Assembly (NCBI GenBank): GCA_021810045.1
Contig: JAJZJR010000001.1
Span: 248,001-312,000 of the forward strand
Length of the DNA: 64,000 nucleotides
Source: Thermoplasmata archaeon
GTDB lineage: Archaea > Thermoplasmatota > Thermoplasmata > Thermoplasmatales > Thermoplasmataceae
Reading direction: 5' to 3'
The notes below the pieces were generated by a model that was given only the letters and a program-made list of their open reading frames with translations, was not told the origin of the DNA and ran no database searches. The position numbers and the translations under genes were made by a program. Positions 16,324 through 23,863 of this stretch are shown here, one piece after another. Position 1 is the first letter of the stretch. Each line of letters starts with the position of its first letter.

Positions 16324-17376
16324 CTATAATTCATCATAGTCGTACTGTATGGGAGGATGGTATATCCCAACGTATCTCTTCAGAGCTTCTGGTATCTCAA
16401 TCTTCTCTCCGCACCTTGGGCACCTTGCCTTATGCCAGGAGGGTTTCTTGTAATCCCAGACATACTGACACGTAGGACAGTAGAGCTTGACTCCAAACTC
16501 CTTCTGCAGTACCACTTCGGCATCTGTCTTTTTCTGGGGCTGGGGCACAGGAGGCTGTTGGGTTGGAACTTCTTCGTCCTCTCCCAAAACCTGGCCGCCA
16601 TTGGTCAGGCTCCTTTCCATCCTGTCAAGCTCTTCAACTGCCTTTGTTTCGCTCACATAGACGTCCCTGAGCCAGACCTCTTTCCTTTCCTCATAGACCC
16701 TTGTGATGTGCCTGAACGGATGCCTGAAGTGTATGATGTTTTCCTCGATTATGATCTTCCTGTAGTTCTGGTATCTGACTATCCTGAAACGCCTGTACCA
16801 GTTGCCGTCCATGTTCCTGAATGCAGGCGGAATGACCCTGAAGACCTTCATCACGCCTTTGCGCTCCATCTCCTGGTCTGAATCAACCTTGGGAGTGGGG
16901 GATTCAAAGAGCACTGACATAAGCTTCCTTGTCTGGCTGTCGAGGTATTCCATCTTCGGGGTTGTAATGATAACGATGATCCCGAAGATCCTGAACGACT
17001 GGGCAACCTTTGCAAGCAGCTTGACCCTCTTTTCGTGCCAGTCCCTTGAGTTCGCGTCTACGCCTGCATCATCGAAAATGATGACGGATCCCCTGGGCAG
17101 CCTCGAGGTGATCTTCTTTGCGAATTCCCTCACGGTGAAGACAATGTTGTCTGCAGTGAAGTTGGGATCAATTGCCTGGGCAAGAGTGATTGCAGAATAG
17201 GACTTCCCGGATCCCATGGCCCCTACAAAGGCGATGATCAGGGGCCAACCGTTCTTGATTCGTGTAGCAACCCAATGGAGGAACCAGATTACGTGAGCCT
17301 TTGGAGAAACCTCCACGTCCGGGACAGAAGCGTCAGGACTGTAGTCAGGGTTGAAATCGTCCTGCGCCCCTATCAT
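16324..17376 (-). CDS. P-loop ATPase with C-terminal zinc ribbon (350 aa), element motor
   Basis: Walker A is FVGAMGSGKSYSAITLAQ (near residue 42) and Walker B is GSVIIFDDAG (near 92); a sensor-like VIITTPKMEYL follows. The C-terminus has CPTCQYVW and CPRCGEKIEI, a zinc ribbon. The overall plan resembles DNA-packaging or DNA-transfer ATPases of archaeal viruses and plasmids more than replication helicases. Start ATG 17376 was chosen because GGAGGACTCAAT precedes it and it overlaps the TGA of the upstream gene; an in-frame longer start lies inside that gene. It is the last gene of the operon that starts at 25203. Confidence 0.75.
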   Translation of the reverse strand: MIGAQDDFNPDYSPDASVPDVEVSPKAHVIWFLHWVATRIKNGWPLIIAFVGAMGSGKSYSAITLAQAIDPNFTADNIVFTVREFAKKITSRLPRGSVIIFDDAGVDANSRDWHEKRVKLLAKVAQSFRIFGIIVIITTPKMEYLDSQTRKLMSVLFESPTPKVDSDQEMERKGVMKVFRVIPPAFRNMDGNWYRRFRIVRYQNYRKIIIEENIIHFRHPFRHITRVYEERKEVWLRDVYVSETKAVEELDRMERSLTNGGQVLGEDEEVPTQQPPVPQPQKKTDAEVVLQKEFGVKLYCPTCQYVWDYKKPSWHKARCPRCGEKIEIPEALKRYVGIYHPPIQYDYDEL

Positions 17377-18041
17377 ATTGAGTCCTCCGGCCCGATGGTC
17401 TCGTTCTGCCTTATGACCTTTGGCGGAGCTACAAGACCCTTCCTGTTCAGCAACCCGGATAAGGCTGCAAGCCACTTCTGGCAGAAGTTGTACCTTGCCT
17501 CAAGATACTGTTCCTCATCTCTCATTGCGATAATCTTCCTGTCGTCGGAAACAAGCTCTGCGGCCATCTTGAAGTAAGGAGTGTCATACAGTTCCCCAAG
17601 CATGTCGTGGATGGTCTGGATGCTCCGGAGAAGATAGTTTACGTGGGCCCTCGACACTATGCCATTTGATGCTATCCCGGCAACCTTGTAGAATCTCCTG
17701 AGCGCCTTTGTCTCAATGTCCCACTTCTTCCTGTACAGCATGGAAGAGATGGAGCCAAACCACCTGTGGCTGAAATCATACCTGTTCGCCAGGTAGTCCT
17801 CATCATTGGCGAGTGCCATCAGCCGGTAGTCGTATTCCTCAAATTCCTTGCACTCATTCTTGTAGATGTCATCGAATTCATCATTCAGGAGGCCGTGCAC
17901 CGTGGCAAGGGACTTCAGGATGCTGTTCACGTGGGCCATGCCTGTGTGGCCTTCTGAGAGAAGCCCCGCAACAAGGTCGTAACGCTGCATGATGATCCAT
18001 TTGCCCCCGTTTCCCTGGTCCTGGGTCATGTTTTCCGTCAA
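17373..18041 (-). CDS. Hypothetical protein with an internal duplication (222 aa)
   Basis: Two halves repeat the same helical pattern: AHVNSILKSLATVHGLLNDE ... LANRYDFSHRWFGSISSMLY and AHVNYLLRSIQTIHDMLGEL ... LEARYNFCQKWLAALSGLLN. There is no membrane segment. The TTG start has AGGAAGTGAACAG before it. Its stop overlaps the ATPase start, so the two are translationally coupled and the protein may be an ATPase partner or adaptor. Confidence 0.65.
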   Translation of the reverse strand: MTENMTQDQGNGGKWIIMQRYDLVAGLLSEGHTGMAHVNSILKSLATVHGLLNDEFDDIYKNECKEFEEYDYRLMALANDEDYLANRYDFSHRWFGSISSMLYRKKWDIETKALRRFYKVAGIASNGIVSRAHVNYLLRSIQTIHDMLGELYDTPYFKMAAELVSDDRKIIAMRDEEQYLEARYNFCQKWLAALSGLLNRKGLVAPPKVIRQNETIGPEDSI

Positions 18042-18045
18042 CTGT

Positions 18046-18969
18046 TCACTTCCTTTTCAGGCTGACCCGCTTGACCTTCTTTTTCAACCGTGCATCGTTC
18101 TCAAGAGGCTTTATCCTGACCTTCCTCTTCTTCAGGAAATCTCCCAGCCTCCTGATTCTCCCCTTGTTCTCGTTGGACCTACCGGCCACGTAGTTAGTGA
18201 TTGGGGAACCGTTGCTCGATGTGCCCGGCTCCCCAAGGTTCTTGATCACCTTCTCCCAGAGGAGCCTTCTTTCAATCATTGCACTAACCTCAGGGCTGAC
18301 TGGAGGATGGTGATCAAAGCTATAACTGACAGGAATGAGCCCTTCAGCAGGCCCGTAATGCAACAACTCACTGGTCTGAAGGTTTATAACCGCCCATCTG
18401 TCATTTGCAAGGTAGACACCGGTGATCAGGGGCTCATAGCGGAGGATCCTGTAATTCCATAGATGCAAGGTTTCCCTGCCAAGCTTCGAAAGCGTCTGCA
18501 TATCGTATGCAGGCATTGACCCAAACGTGTCCGGAGATGGGACAAGCCTTGAATATGACAGTTTTCCCTTCCTGTAGGCGTTGAGAGTCCATGGAATGGG
18601 TTTCTTTCCCTTGCCTGGCGAATACCGAAGCCTGTGAGTGCCTTCATTCAGGACGTCCTCGATGAATGACCTCGTGGTCTTTTCCGGGTGAGTTGGAATG
18701 ACCCTGATTTCAACTCTCTCTAGTGGAGGTTCCCTGACCATTGAGATTGACCTTGCAACGGATATCCTTGGCTCCCTTTCATCCCTGTCAGCCTGTTCCC
18801 TGAAATTCTGCCTGATCTCCTGGAAGTATGGCAGCGTCCTGAGTTCCGGGTTCTCGTACTCCAGTTCCCTTAACTGGTTCTCAATGGGCCAGAATTCAGG
18901 GCGTTCAATGTTGTATGACTTATGGATGTGCCTGTTCCCCCCGATGGGAGTTGAGGGATGCTTAGGCAT
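18046..18969 (-). CDS. Hypothetical basic protein of the ATPase operon (307 aa)
   Basis: Soluble, Arg/Lys-rich protein with a strongly basic tail (LKKKVKRVSLKRK). The ATG at 18969 is favoured because GAGGAAT lies just before it and it overlaps the stop of the upstream gene; a longer frame begins inside that gene. The basic tail suggests contact with nucleic acid or acidic membrane surfaces. No family recognised. Confidence 0.6.
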   Translation of the reverse strand: MPKHPSTPIGGNRHIHKSYNIERPEFWPIENQLRELEYENPELRTLPYFQEIRQNFREQADRDEREPRISVARSISMVREPPLERVEIRVIPTHPEKTTRSFIEDVLNEGTHRLRYSPGKGKKPIPWTLNAYRKGKLSYSRLVPSPDTFGSMPAYDMQTLSKLGRETLHLWNYRILRYEPLITGVYLANDRWAVINLQTSELLHYGPAEGLIPVSYSFDHHPPVSPEVSAMIERRLLWEKVIKNLGEPGTSSNGSPITNYVAGRSNENKGRIRRLGDFLKKRKVRIKPLENDARLKKKVKRVSLKRK

Positions 18970-19852
18970 ATTCCTCTGGTCCCTCAATTTCTTCCTCTCC
19001 CTCATTGTACGAGGGTGTCTGTCCCTTTAGCAGGTTGTCGTTGTCTTTCAGGAGCCTCGTAATGTTCCCCATCAGGGCGTTCTTTTCGTCTTCAAGTGCT
19101 TCATATTCGAGGGACTTGGCCTTGTCAATGGTCTTGAACCTCTCCTTGGTCATTTCCCTTGCTGCAGCTATGGAAAGGAACTTGCCAAGTTCTGTCTGCT
19201 TGTCAGATATGATGACGAGCCTCTCCAGGTACTCCTTCATTATGCTGTACATTTCCTTTTTCAACATGAATTCGAGTTCAGGGAACTGCATCCAGGTGAA
19301 CCTGATCCTTGCGGGATAGCCGAAGTCGTCGTATTCAACGTCTTCAGCCATGTAGACTCCCGGGCCATACCTCAAATCGTGTATGGAAGGGGCAACTCCC
19401 TCGGTCTCTATGTGGCCGAACATGCTGACCGGAATGTGCAGGTATCCGTACACGACAGGCGAGCCCCTACCGGTCCTTGAAGGCTTCATCTTGACAAGCA
19501 GTATGTGGATGTATGATGGGGTGTAGAGCCTTGTGAGCCAGAAATACAGTGCCAGGACCATTACCAACATGGTTCCAAGGGTGTACAACGGGCCCGCAAT
19601 GAAGATCTCTGCTATTAAGATCAGGACACCTATGAACACAAAGCCAACGTTGTTCCTGAGTATGGACTTAAGTGAAGCCATTTCCCGAATGGCACTGGAA
19701 TTCACGTTCCCTCGTGTGTCCTCTCCCTCTGCCTGCTGGGTGAGATCTTCCCTTGCGGCTTTTGTCCTCTCCTCTACTGCAAGGTTTATCTTGACCCTGC
19801 TCTCAACTTCCTTTTCCTCTCTCCTGGATAATTTGTCTCCGCGCCCGAACAA
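18962..19852 (-). CDS. Membrane protein with cytoplasmic coiled-coil tail (296 aa)
   Basis: A charged N-terminal 65 residues, then a hydrophobic hairpin (VGFVFIGVLILIAEIFIAG and LGTMLVMVLALYFWLT), then a soluble domain with a helical tail (SLEYEALEDEKNALMGNITR). This layout recalls small inner-membrane subunits of secretion/conjugation machines such as VirB3-like proteins, but no sequence motif proves it. TTG start with AAGGAG 8-10 nt upstream. Confidence 0.6.
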   Translation of the reverse strand: MFGRGDKLSRREEKEVESRVKINLAVEERTKAAREDLTQQAEGEDTRGNVNSSAIREMASLKSILRNNVGFVFIGVLILIAEIFIAGPLYTLGTMLVMVLALYFWLTRLYTPSYIHILLVKMKPSRTGRGSPVVYGYLHIPVSMFGHIETEGVAPSIHDLRYGPGVYMAEDVEYDDFGYPARIRFTWMQFPELEFMLKKEMYSIMKEYLERLVIISDKQTELGKFLSIAAAREMTKERFKTIDKAKSLEYEALEDEKNALMGNITRLLKDNDNLLKGQTPSYNEGEEEIEGPEEYA

Positions 19853-19856
19853 GATG

Positions 19857-20711
19857 TCAGCTCCTTATCCTGGTGTCGATGTACGACTTCCCGACCGTTC
19901 CCACCACGAGGAGAGATACCACAAGAGACATCACGGCGGCAATGTACAGCCTGACCTGGAGAATGTCCTGCTCCAACTGCGTGTAGATCAGCTGTTGCTG
20001 CGGACTGGTCTTTTTCTGCTGCAAGGGAACCTTGGCTATGGGCATGTTGTCAAAGTTGTAGAGCTTCCCTCCAAGGTATACCGTTACGGAAACAGAGGTT
20101 GTGTTCTCGAAGAGGGGAACGTAATAGGTTGGCGTGGTTATGTTCCCGCTCTGGTAGAACTGGCTGTCCACATAGATCTTGTATGTGGCCGGGGTGGACG
20201 AGATTATCTGGATCTTCATGTGGGCGTAGGTCACAACCCCTGTCTGGTTGTTGTAGACTATAAGCTGCTGGTTTACCCCCGGATATGTGGATTCAATGTA
20301 AACGGACTGGTAGGGCTGCGTCGCAATCCCGTATATGATGTGCACGTCCTTGAAGTTGTAGGCGGTCTGCCCCAGGAATACGGTCACATTGTGCTCACCC
20401 AGGGCAAAGTTATAGTGGAAGGTTCCAGTTCCTATGTTTACTCCCTCCTGCACCAGGAGGCCGTCGATGTAGATCTTGTAAGTGGTGTTCCCGTATATCC
20501 AGAAAGTCCATTCAGGAAACACGATGGATCCGTTTGTTCCAGGCATCAGGGTAAGGGAAACGTTGTTCTGGGTTGGAGTGGTGGTTGAAACAAACACTCC
20601 TGAGTCCTGGGTTGTGGAAGTGTTAATTCCTGATGCGGTTGCCACTGGTGAAAGGACTATGCTGGTGAAAGCGGCTGCTAATAGCAGTGCCGTTAAGGCT
20701 GTTTTGCTCAT
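19857..20711 (-). CDS. Secreted, C-terminally anchored beta-sandwich protein (284 aa)
   Basis: Signal peptide (TALTALLLAAAFTSIVLSPV), a Thr/Ser-rich spacer, then two similar beta modules (YKIYIDGLLVQEG ... HNVTVFLGQTAYNFKDV and YKIYVDSQFYQSG ... VSVTVYLGGKLYNFDNM), then one C-terminal membrane helix (LYIAAVMSLVVSLLVVGTVG). It would sit on the outer face of the membrane. Start behind GGAGCGGGG. Part of the ATPase operon, probably a surface component of the same apparatus. Confidence 0.65.
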   Translation of the reverse strand: MSKTALTALLLAAAFTSIVLSPVATASGINTSTTQDSGVFVSTTTPTQNNVSLTLMPGTNGSIVFPEWTFWIYGNTTYKIYIDGLLVQEGVNIGTGTFHYNFALGEHNVTVFLGQTAYNFKDVHIIYGIATQPYQSVYIESTYPGVNQQLIVYNNQTGVVTYAHMKIQIISSTPATYKIYVDSQFYQSGNITTPTYYVPLFENTTSVSVTVYLGGKLYNFDNMPIAKVPLQQKKTSPQQQLIYTQLEQDILQVRLYIAAVMSLVVSLLVVGTVGKSYIDTRIRS

Positions 20712-20722
20712 CCCCGCTCCGC

Positions 20723-20875
20723 CTACAACCCAAACGGCAAATGCACGTGATAGCCTGACCAGAAGTTATGCCAGTAAGTCTGCAGGTTCAGTGCCGTTAC
20801 GTGTGCTGCACCAAGCCCCATAATGATCAGGAATACTATGATCAAGACAATGGCAAGGTCTTTGAGAAGCCCCAT
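20723..20875 (-). CDS. Small single-span membrane protein (50 aa)
   Basis: Frame starts at ATG 20875, overlapping the TGA of the 120-aa gene (ATGA), and ends 11 nt before the next gene. The sequence has one membrane helix (LLKDLAIVLIIVFLIIMGLG) followed by a short aromatic tail (YWHNFWSGYH). Tight packing and coupling support its reality despite its size. Confidence 0.6.
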   Translation of the reverse strand: MGLLKDLAIVLIIVFLIIMGLGAAHVTALNLQTYWHNFWSGYHVHLPFGL

Positions 20876-21237
20876 CAGCTTCGTCCTCCCCTATTCCTGT
20901 TTCTGACCACCAACGGGCCTTCCATCAGCGTGAAGGTCTTTTTGTCGGTATCTGTGGGAATCCCCATTCTCCTGGCATACCTGTTGACATAGGCTTTGTC
21001 TTCAGCAGGGATTCCATTGAACCTGGTATGCTTGTTGAACCCTACGAGTGCTGACAGTTTCTCCCTCACCTTCTTGACTCCGTACGCTTTGACGGCTTCC
21101 CTCAGTGCTTTCTCTCTAACCTGGTCTGTTTCGTCCAGATGGTAACCGAACACAATCAGGCTGTTTGGATGCTTGATTATAGACTCCCCGGTTCCATCCA
21201 TTGCCCAGTTTTCCGGGCTCTCCAATTTCTGTTTCAT
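20875..21237 (-). CDS. Small soluble protein (120 aa) with a virus-like ALREAVKAYG motif
   Basis: Preceded by GGAGTGAAATAA. The middle region (KALREAVKAYGVKKVREKLS then ALVGFNKHTRF) resembles, by eye, a short domain found in proteins of large DNA viruses and phages; I cannot confirm the match here. No catalytic motif is visible. Belongs to the ATPase operon. Confidence 0.6.
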   Translation of the reverse strand: MKQKLESPENWAMDGTGESIIKHPNSLIVFGYHLDETDQVREKALREAVKAYGVKKVREKLSALVGFNKHTRFNGIPAEDKAYVNRYARRMGIPTDTDKKTFTLMEGPLVVRNRNRGGRS

Positions 21238-21261
21238 TTATTTCACTCCTTTTCCCTTTGC

Positions 21262-22353
21262 TCAATTCTTGTTGTGCGTGCTGCCGTAAATCTCCACAGC
21301 ACGATCATAAGCCAATCTCCTGGCCTGTTTTTCCGGCCTTCCGGTCCGCAGATAATAGGGAACAAGCCCGTTTCTTATGGCCTGTATCTGGAAGACCTTG
21401 TTTGCAGTGGCATATCCAATGCTCCTTGCTTCGTCTGCCGGAAGACCCTTCTTCTCATAGGACTCAGCTGTTGCCAGGGCAAACTGGTTGAAGTCCTTGC
21501 CTCCAACGGTCATCTGGGGAGGTGAAAGGCTTTCTGGGGTCGGGTTCCCTTCCATTGTCTGGTCGTACAGTATCTGCTCCCCATGCCACCGTTCGTTGGA
21601 TTGCTGCAGGGGATTCCCGTTTTCATTTGCTTCATCGTAATCGATTTGCCGTTCATGCCAGTCTATGTTCTGCTGCTGAACAGGCCCGATTGGGATTCCC
21701 GACTTCTCGAATTCCGTCCTGGCCGCCTCAAAGGTGGTCAGGGCGTTCTCTGCAAGGCGACAGGCTGTTTCCATTGACCTCCCTGCTTCATTCAGGATTT
21801 CAATGTCTTCCCGTCCATTCCTGTGGCTGACCACGCCATCAAAGTGCATCTGCATTGCCCTGATGGCATTGGAAAGGTCATTCATCCCTCCTTTGAGTTT
21901 GGCCAGCAGGGCATTGTCAACCTCTATGGCACTTCCTATGTGCTCCAGGTGCTGTATCGGAGTCATGTCTGAATTAAGCTCCAGGACCCTTCCCACTCCG
22001 CCTATGAGCTGCTTTGAGCTGCTGCAGATGGAGATTACCCTGTTGAGTTCGTCCCTGTAAATCTCGATCTCTGACGGGGAAAGCACTCCTTCCATATAGC
22101 CATCGATGCTGTCCACTACGGACTTCACCTTGTTGCCCGCAATTGTGAGGTTCTCACCTGCTTCCTGCAGATCGGTTTCTGCCGCTACGATTTTGGCGTT
22201 CAGCTTTTCCTCATAGTAATCGAAGAGCCTGTCTTCCCTTTCCTCTTCGGTTAACGCCGGGGTGCTGCGGCTTTTCCTCCCGAGGATTGGGATAACCCTG
22301 TTGCCCGTTCCTCTCCGTATGGTCCTGAAGACCAGCCTGTCCTTGTTTGTCAC
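21262..22353 (-). CDS. Coiled-coil protein with IPILGR N-terminal motif (363 aa)
   Basis: GTG start with AGAGGGAAACAG upstream. The N-terminus RVIPILGRKSRST resembles the N-termini of the 449-aa and 81-aa element proteins (KRIPIFGR, RRIPIIGR). Long helical stretches follow (AETDLQEAGENLTIAGNKVK), and the C-terminal 70 residues show a twice-repeated pattern GLPADEARSIGYATA / GRPEKQARRLAYDRAVEIYG. A structural or scaffold role is plausible; no family recognised. Confidence 0.6.
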   Translation of the reverse strand: MTNKDRLVFRTIRRGTGNRVIPILGRKSRSTPALTEEEREDRLFDYYEEKLNAKIVAAETDLQEAGENLTIAGNKVKSVVDSIDGYMEGVLSPSEIEIYRDELNRVISICSSSKQLIGGVGRVLELNSDMTPIQHLEHIGSAIEVDNALLAKLKGGMNDLSNAIRAMQMHFDGVVSHRNGREDIEILNEAGRSMETACRLAENALTTFEAARTEFEKSGIPIGPVQQQNIDWHERQIDYDEANENGNPLQQSNERWHGEQILYDQTMEGNPTPESLSPPQMTVGGKDFNQFALATAESYEKKGLPADEARSIGYATANKVFQIQAIRNGLVPYYLRTGRPEKQARRLAYDRAVEIYGSTHNKN

Positions 22354-22364
22354 CTGTTTCCCTC

Positions 22365-22517
22365 TTACGGGTCCTGAAGATATTGTTCGTTCTCTGCCTT
22401 CCTTTCGGCCCTCTTTTGCTGCTTGCTGTTAACGAACTTTCTCCCCCTGGAGACTATGTTCTTCGCGCTGGCTTTTCTTACTGCTTTGAACCTCGTGTTC
22501 TTCTTCCTTCCAAACAT
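22365..22517 (-). CDS. Very basic 50-aa protein
   Basis: ATG 22517 is preceded by AAAAAGGAGTGAAAAA, the element's standard binding site. The product (starts MFGRKKNTRFKAVRKASAKN) is Lys/Arg-rich and would bind nucleic acid or act as a small virion/condensation protein. It sits 11 nt before the 363-aa gene. Too short for family assignment, but the ribosome-binding site is excellent. Confidence 0.65.
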   Translation of the reverse strand: MFGRKKNTRFKAVRKASAKNIVSRGRKFVNSKQQKRAERKAENEQYLQDP

Positions 22518-22573
22518 TTTTTCACTCCTTTTTCCTCAAATTTTGGTACTACTGTTCCAATTTGCCCGAATAA

Positions 22574-23467
22574 TTATTTGGCGGGCGAAATCATCACCGT
22601 TAAAGTTCCTGCGTAACCTCCCGATCCGCTTGGCTGGTACACCGGCGTATCCAGAATCAGCGGCTTATCGTCACCGAACATGAATGAAATGTTCGGGGGC
22701 GTGAATTTCTCATATAGTTTCAGGGCCTGCTTGAGTTGCCTTGCCTTCACGAATGTGTAGACGGGATTCTCATTGTTTGAAACCGTGGCCCCTTCCACTG
22801 TGAGCACCGGTCCATTCTGGCTGTACGGGAATATCTTGAATTCCTCATAAACAGGGTCCCACTCAATCTGTACAAGTGTGTCACCCGGAACCTTCTCAAG
22901 GCCGGCCAGGAGAACTCCTGCGGAATTGTCCGGGAGATATCCCTGCACTTCAGTTACGTTCTTCACTCCCTTTACCTGGGTCTTGATTTCCTGCAGCTTC
23001 AGGCTCGGGTTGGACTCTTCCCTGACCCCACCATTGCTGTTGACGTAGAGAACCCTGTTTCCATCGTCAAGAGGGTACATCCTGAACCATTCCATAGCCA
23101 CGAAAATGTCATTGTTGGGGCTTGCTGAGCCTACCAGGATGTTTCCGTCCTCGAAGTAGATGGCTGTCTGGTAATCCGGCAGAGATTGGTACAGCTCCTT
23201 TGCCACAAATGGAACCATTTCGAGGTTGGTCGCCTTGGTTCCCCGCTGGTCAAAGTACTTGAATTGCGTCATGAAGGGAGCCCAGAGATTCAGGGATTTG
23301 CTTGTCTGCAGAACCTGCACCTGTTCTTCCGGAAACTCTTCCCTCAGAACGTCGGCAAGCATATTCGCCTTCGCCTTTGGGTATCCCACTCCATTGTTCA
23401 GGGGGTACTTGTAGGTCTCCCCATTTGCCTTCCTCTTGGTCCTTACAGGTCTCTTGATTGATGCCAT
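22574..23467 (-). CDS. Hypothetical protein with a clamp-like C-terminus (297 aa)
   Basis: Start behind GAGGTGACTGG. A basic N-terminal tail is followed by a globular alpha/beta protein. The C-terminal end (NISFMFGDDKPLILDTPVYQ then GTLTVMISPAK) looks like the last strands of archaeal PCNA sliding clamps (xxFGxDxPLxL...GxLxFxxAP). The rest does not match obviously, so this is a suggestion only; a capsid or other structural role is equally possible. Second gene after the frameshift cassette. Confidence 0.55.
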   Translation of the reverse strand: MASIKRPVRTKRKANGETYKYPLNNGVGYPKAKANMLADVLREEFPEEQVQVLQTSKSLNLWAPFMTQFKYFDQRGTKATNLEMVPFVAKELYQSLPDYQTAIYFEDGNILVGSASPNNDIFVAMEWFRMYPLDDGNRVLYVNSNGGVREESNPSLKLQEIKTQVKGVKNVTEVQGYLPDNSAGVLLAGLEKVPGDTLVQIEWDPVYEEFKIFPYSQNGPVLTVEGATVSNNENPVYTFVKARQLKQALKLYEKFTPPNISFMFGDDKPLILDTPVYQPSGSGGYAGTLTVMISPAK

Positions 23468-23476
23468 CCAGTCACC

Positions 23477-23857
23477 TCAATCGTATGCCTCATCGTCTGA
23501 GTCCTCTATGGCCTCCTGAAGCTCCTTGACAATGTCCTTCGACACTTCAGGAGTAATCTTTTCACTTGGATCGTCCATGTACTCCCCGTTCTTGTAGTAA
23601 TACTCAAAGATCTCATTGACAGAAACGGGGTCAAGGCCGGTCATTGAATTCTTGTAAGCATTCATCATAAGCTGCCTCTGCTTTGATGAGGGCATATAGG
23701 CCATTGCCGCAATCCAGTTTCCGCCGTTGAATGGAGCCGAAGAAGCGGAGAATGGCTCGAAGAGGTCCATTGCCGTCTTTGAAGCTGGCGAAGTTGGAGT
23801 TGGCTTTTCCCTTGAAGGTTTCGCTTCACGTTCGGGGGTTTGGCTACCCCCTGTCAG
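23477..23857 (-). CDS. -1 frameshift extension / 97-aa downstream frame
   Basis: The frame is open from the shift site to 23477. Its first ATG (23770) gives a 97-aa acidic helical protein (MDLFEPFSASSAP..., ending EDSDDEAYD), but no ribosome-binding site precedes it, unlike its neighbours. The 29 codons before that ATG encode a stop-free Pro/Ser/Thr-rich linker (LTGGSQTPEREAKPSREKPT onward). The simplest reading is that it is translated mainly as a C-terminal extension of the 449-aa protein by -1 frameshifting, giving a product of about 575 aa. Confidence 0.65.
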   Translation of the reverse strand: MTGGSQTPEREAKPSREKPTPTSPASKTAMDLFEPFSASSAPFNGGNWIAAMAYMPSSKQRQLMMNAYKNSMTGLDPVSVNEIFEYYYKNGEYMDDPSEKITPEVSKDIVKELQEAIEDSDDEAYD

Positions 23858-23863
23858 TTTTTT
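23834..23863 (-). promoter_or_regulatory. Programmed -1 ribosomal frameshift signal
   Basis: Reading on the minus strand: GGA AAA AAC TGA. The heptamer A AAA AAC (23863-23857) is in the correct zero-frame phase for tandem -1 slippage, directly before the stop codon. After a 5-nt spacer (TGACA) comes a perfect hairpin GGGGGT-AGCCAA-ACCCCC (23851-23834). The -1 frame has a stop (TGA) only four codons upstream of the site and none downstream until 23477. Confidence 0.7.

Noticed and set aside
19533-20588. 351-codon plus-strand frame opposite the membrane and secreted protein genes
   Set aside because: It lies wholly antisense to two well-supported genes and has the Val/His/Arg-rich composition of a mirrored frame.
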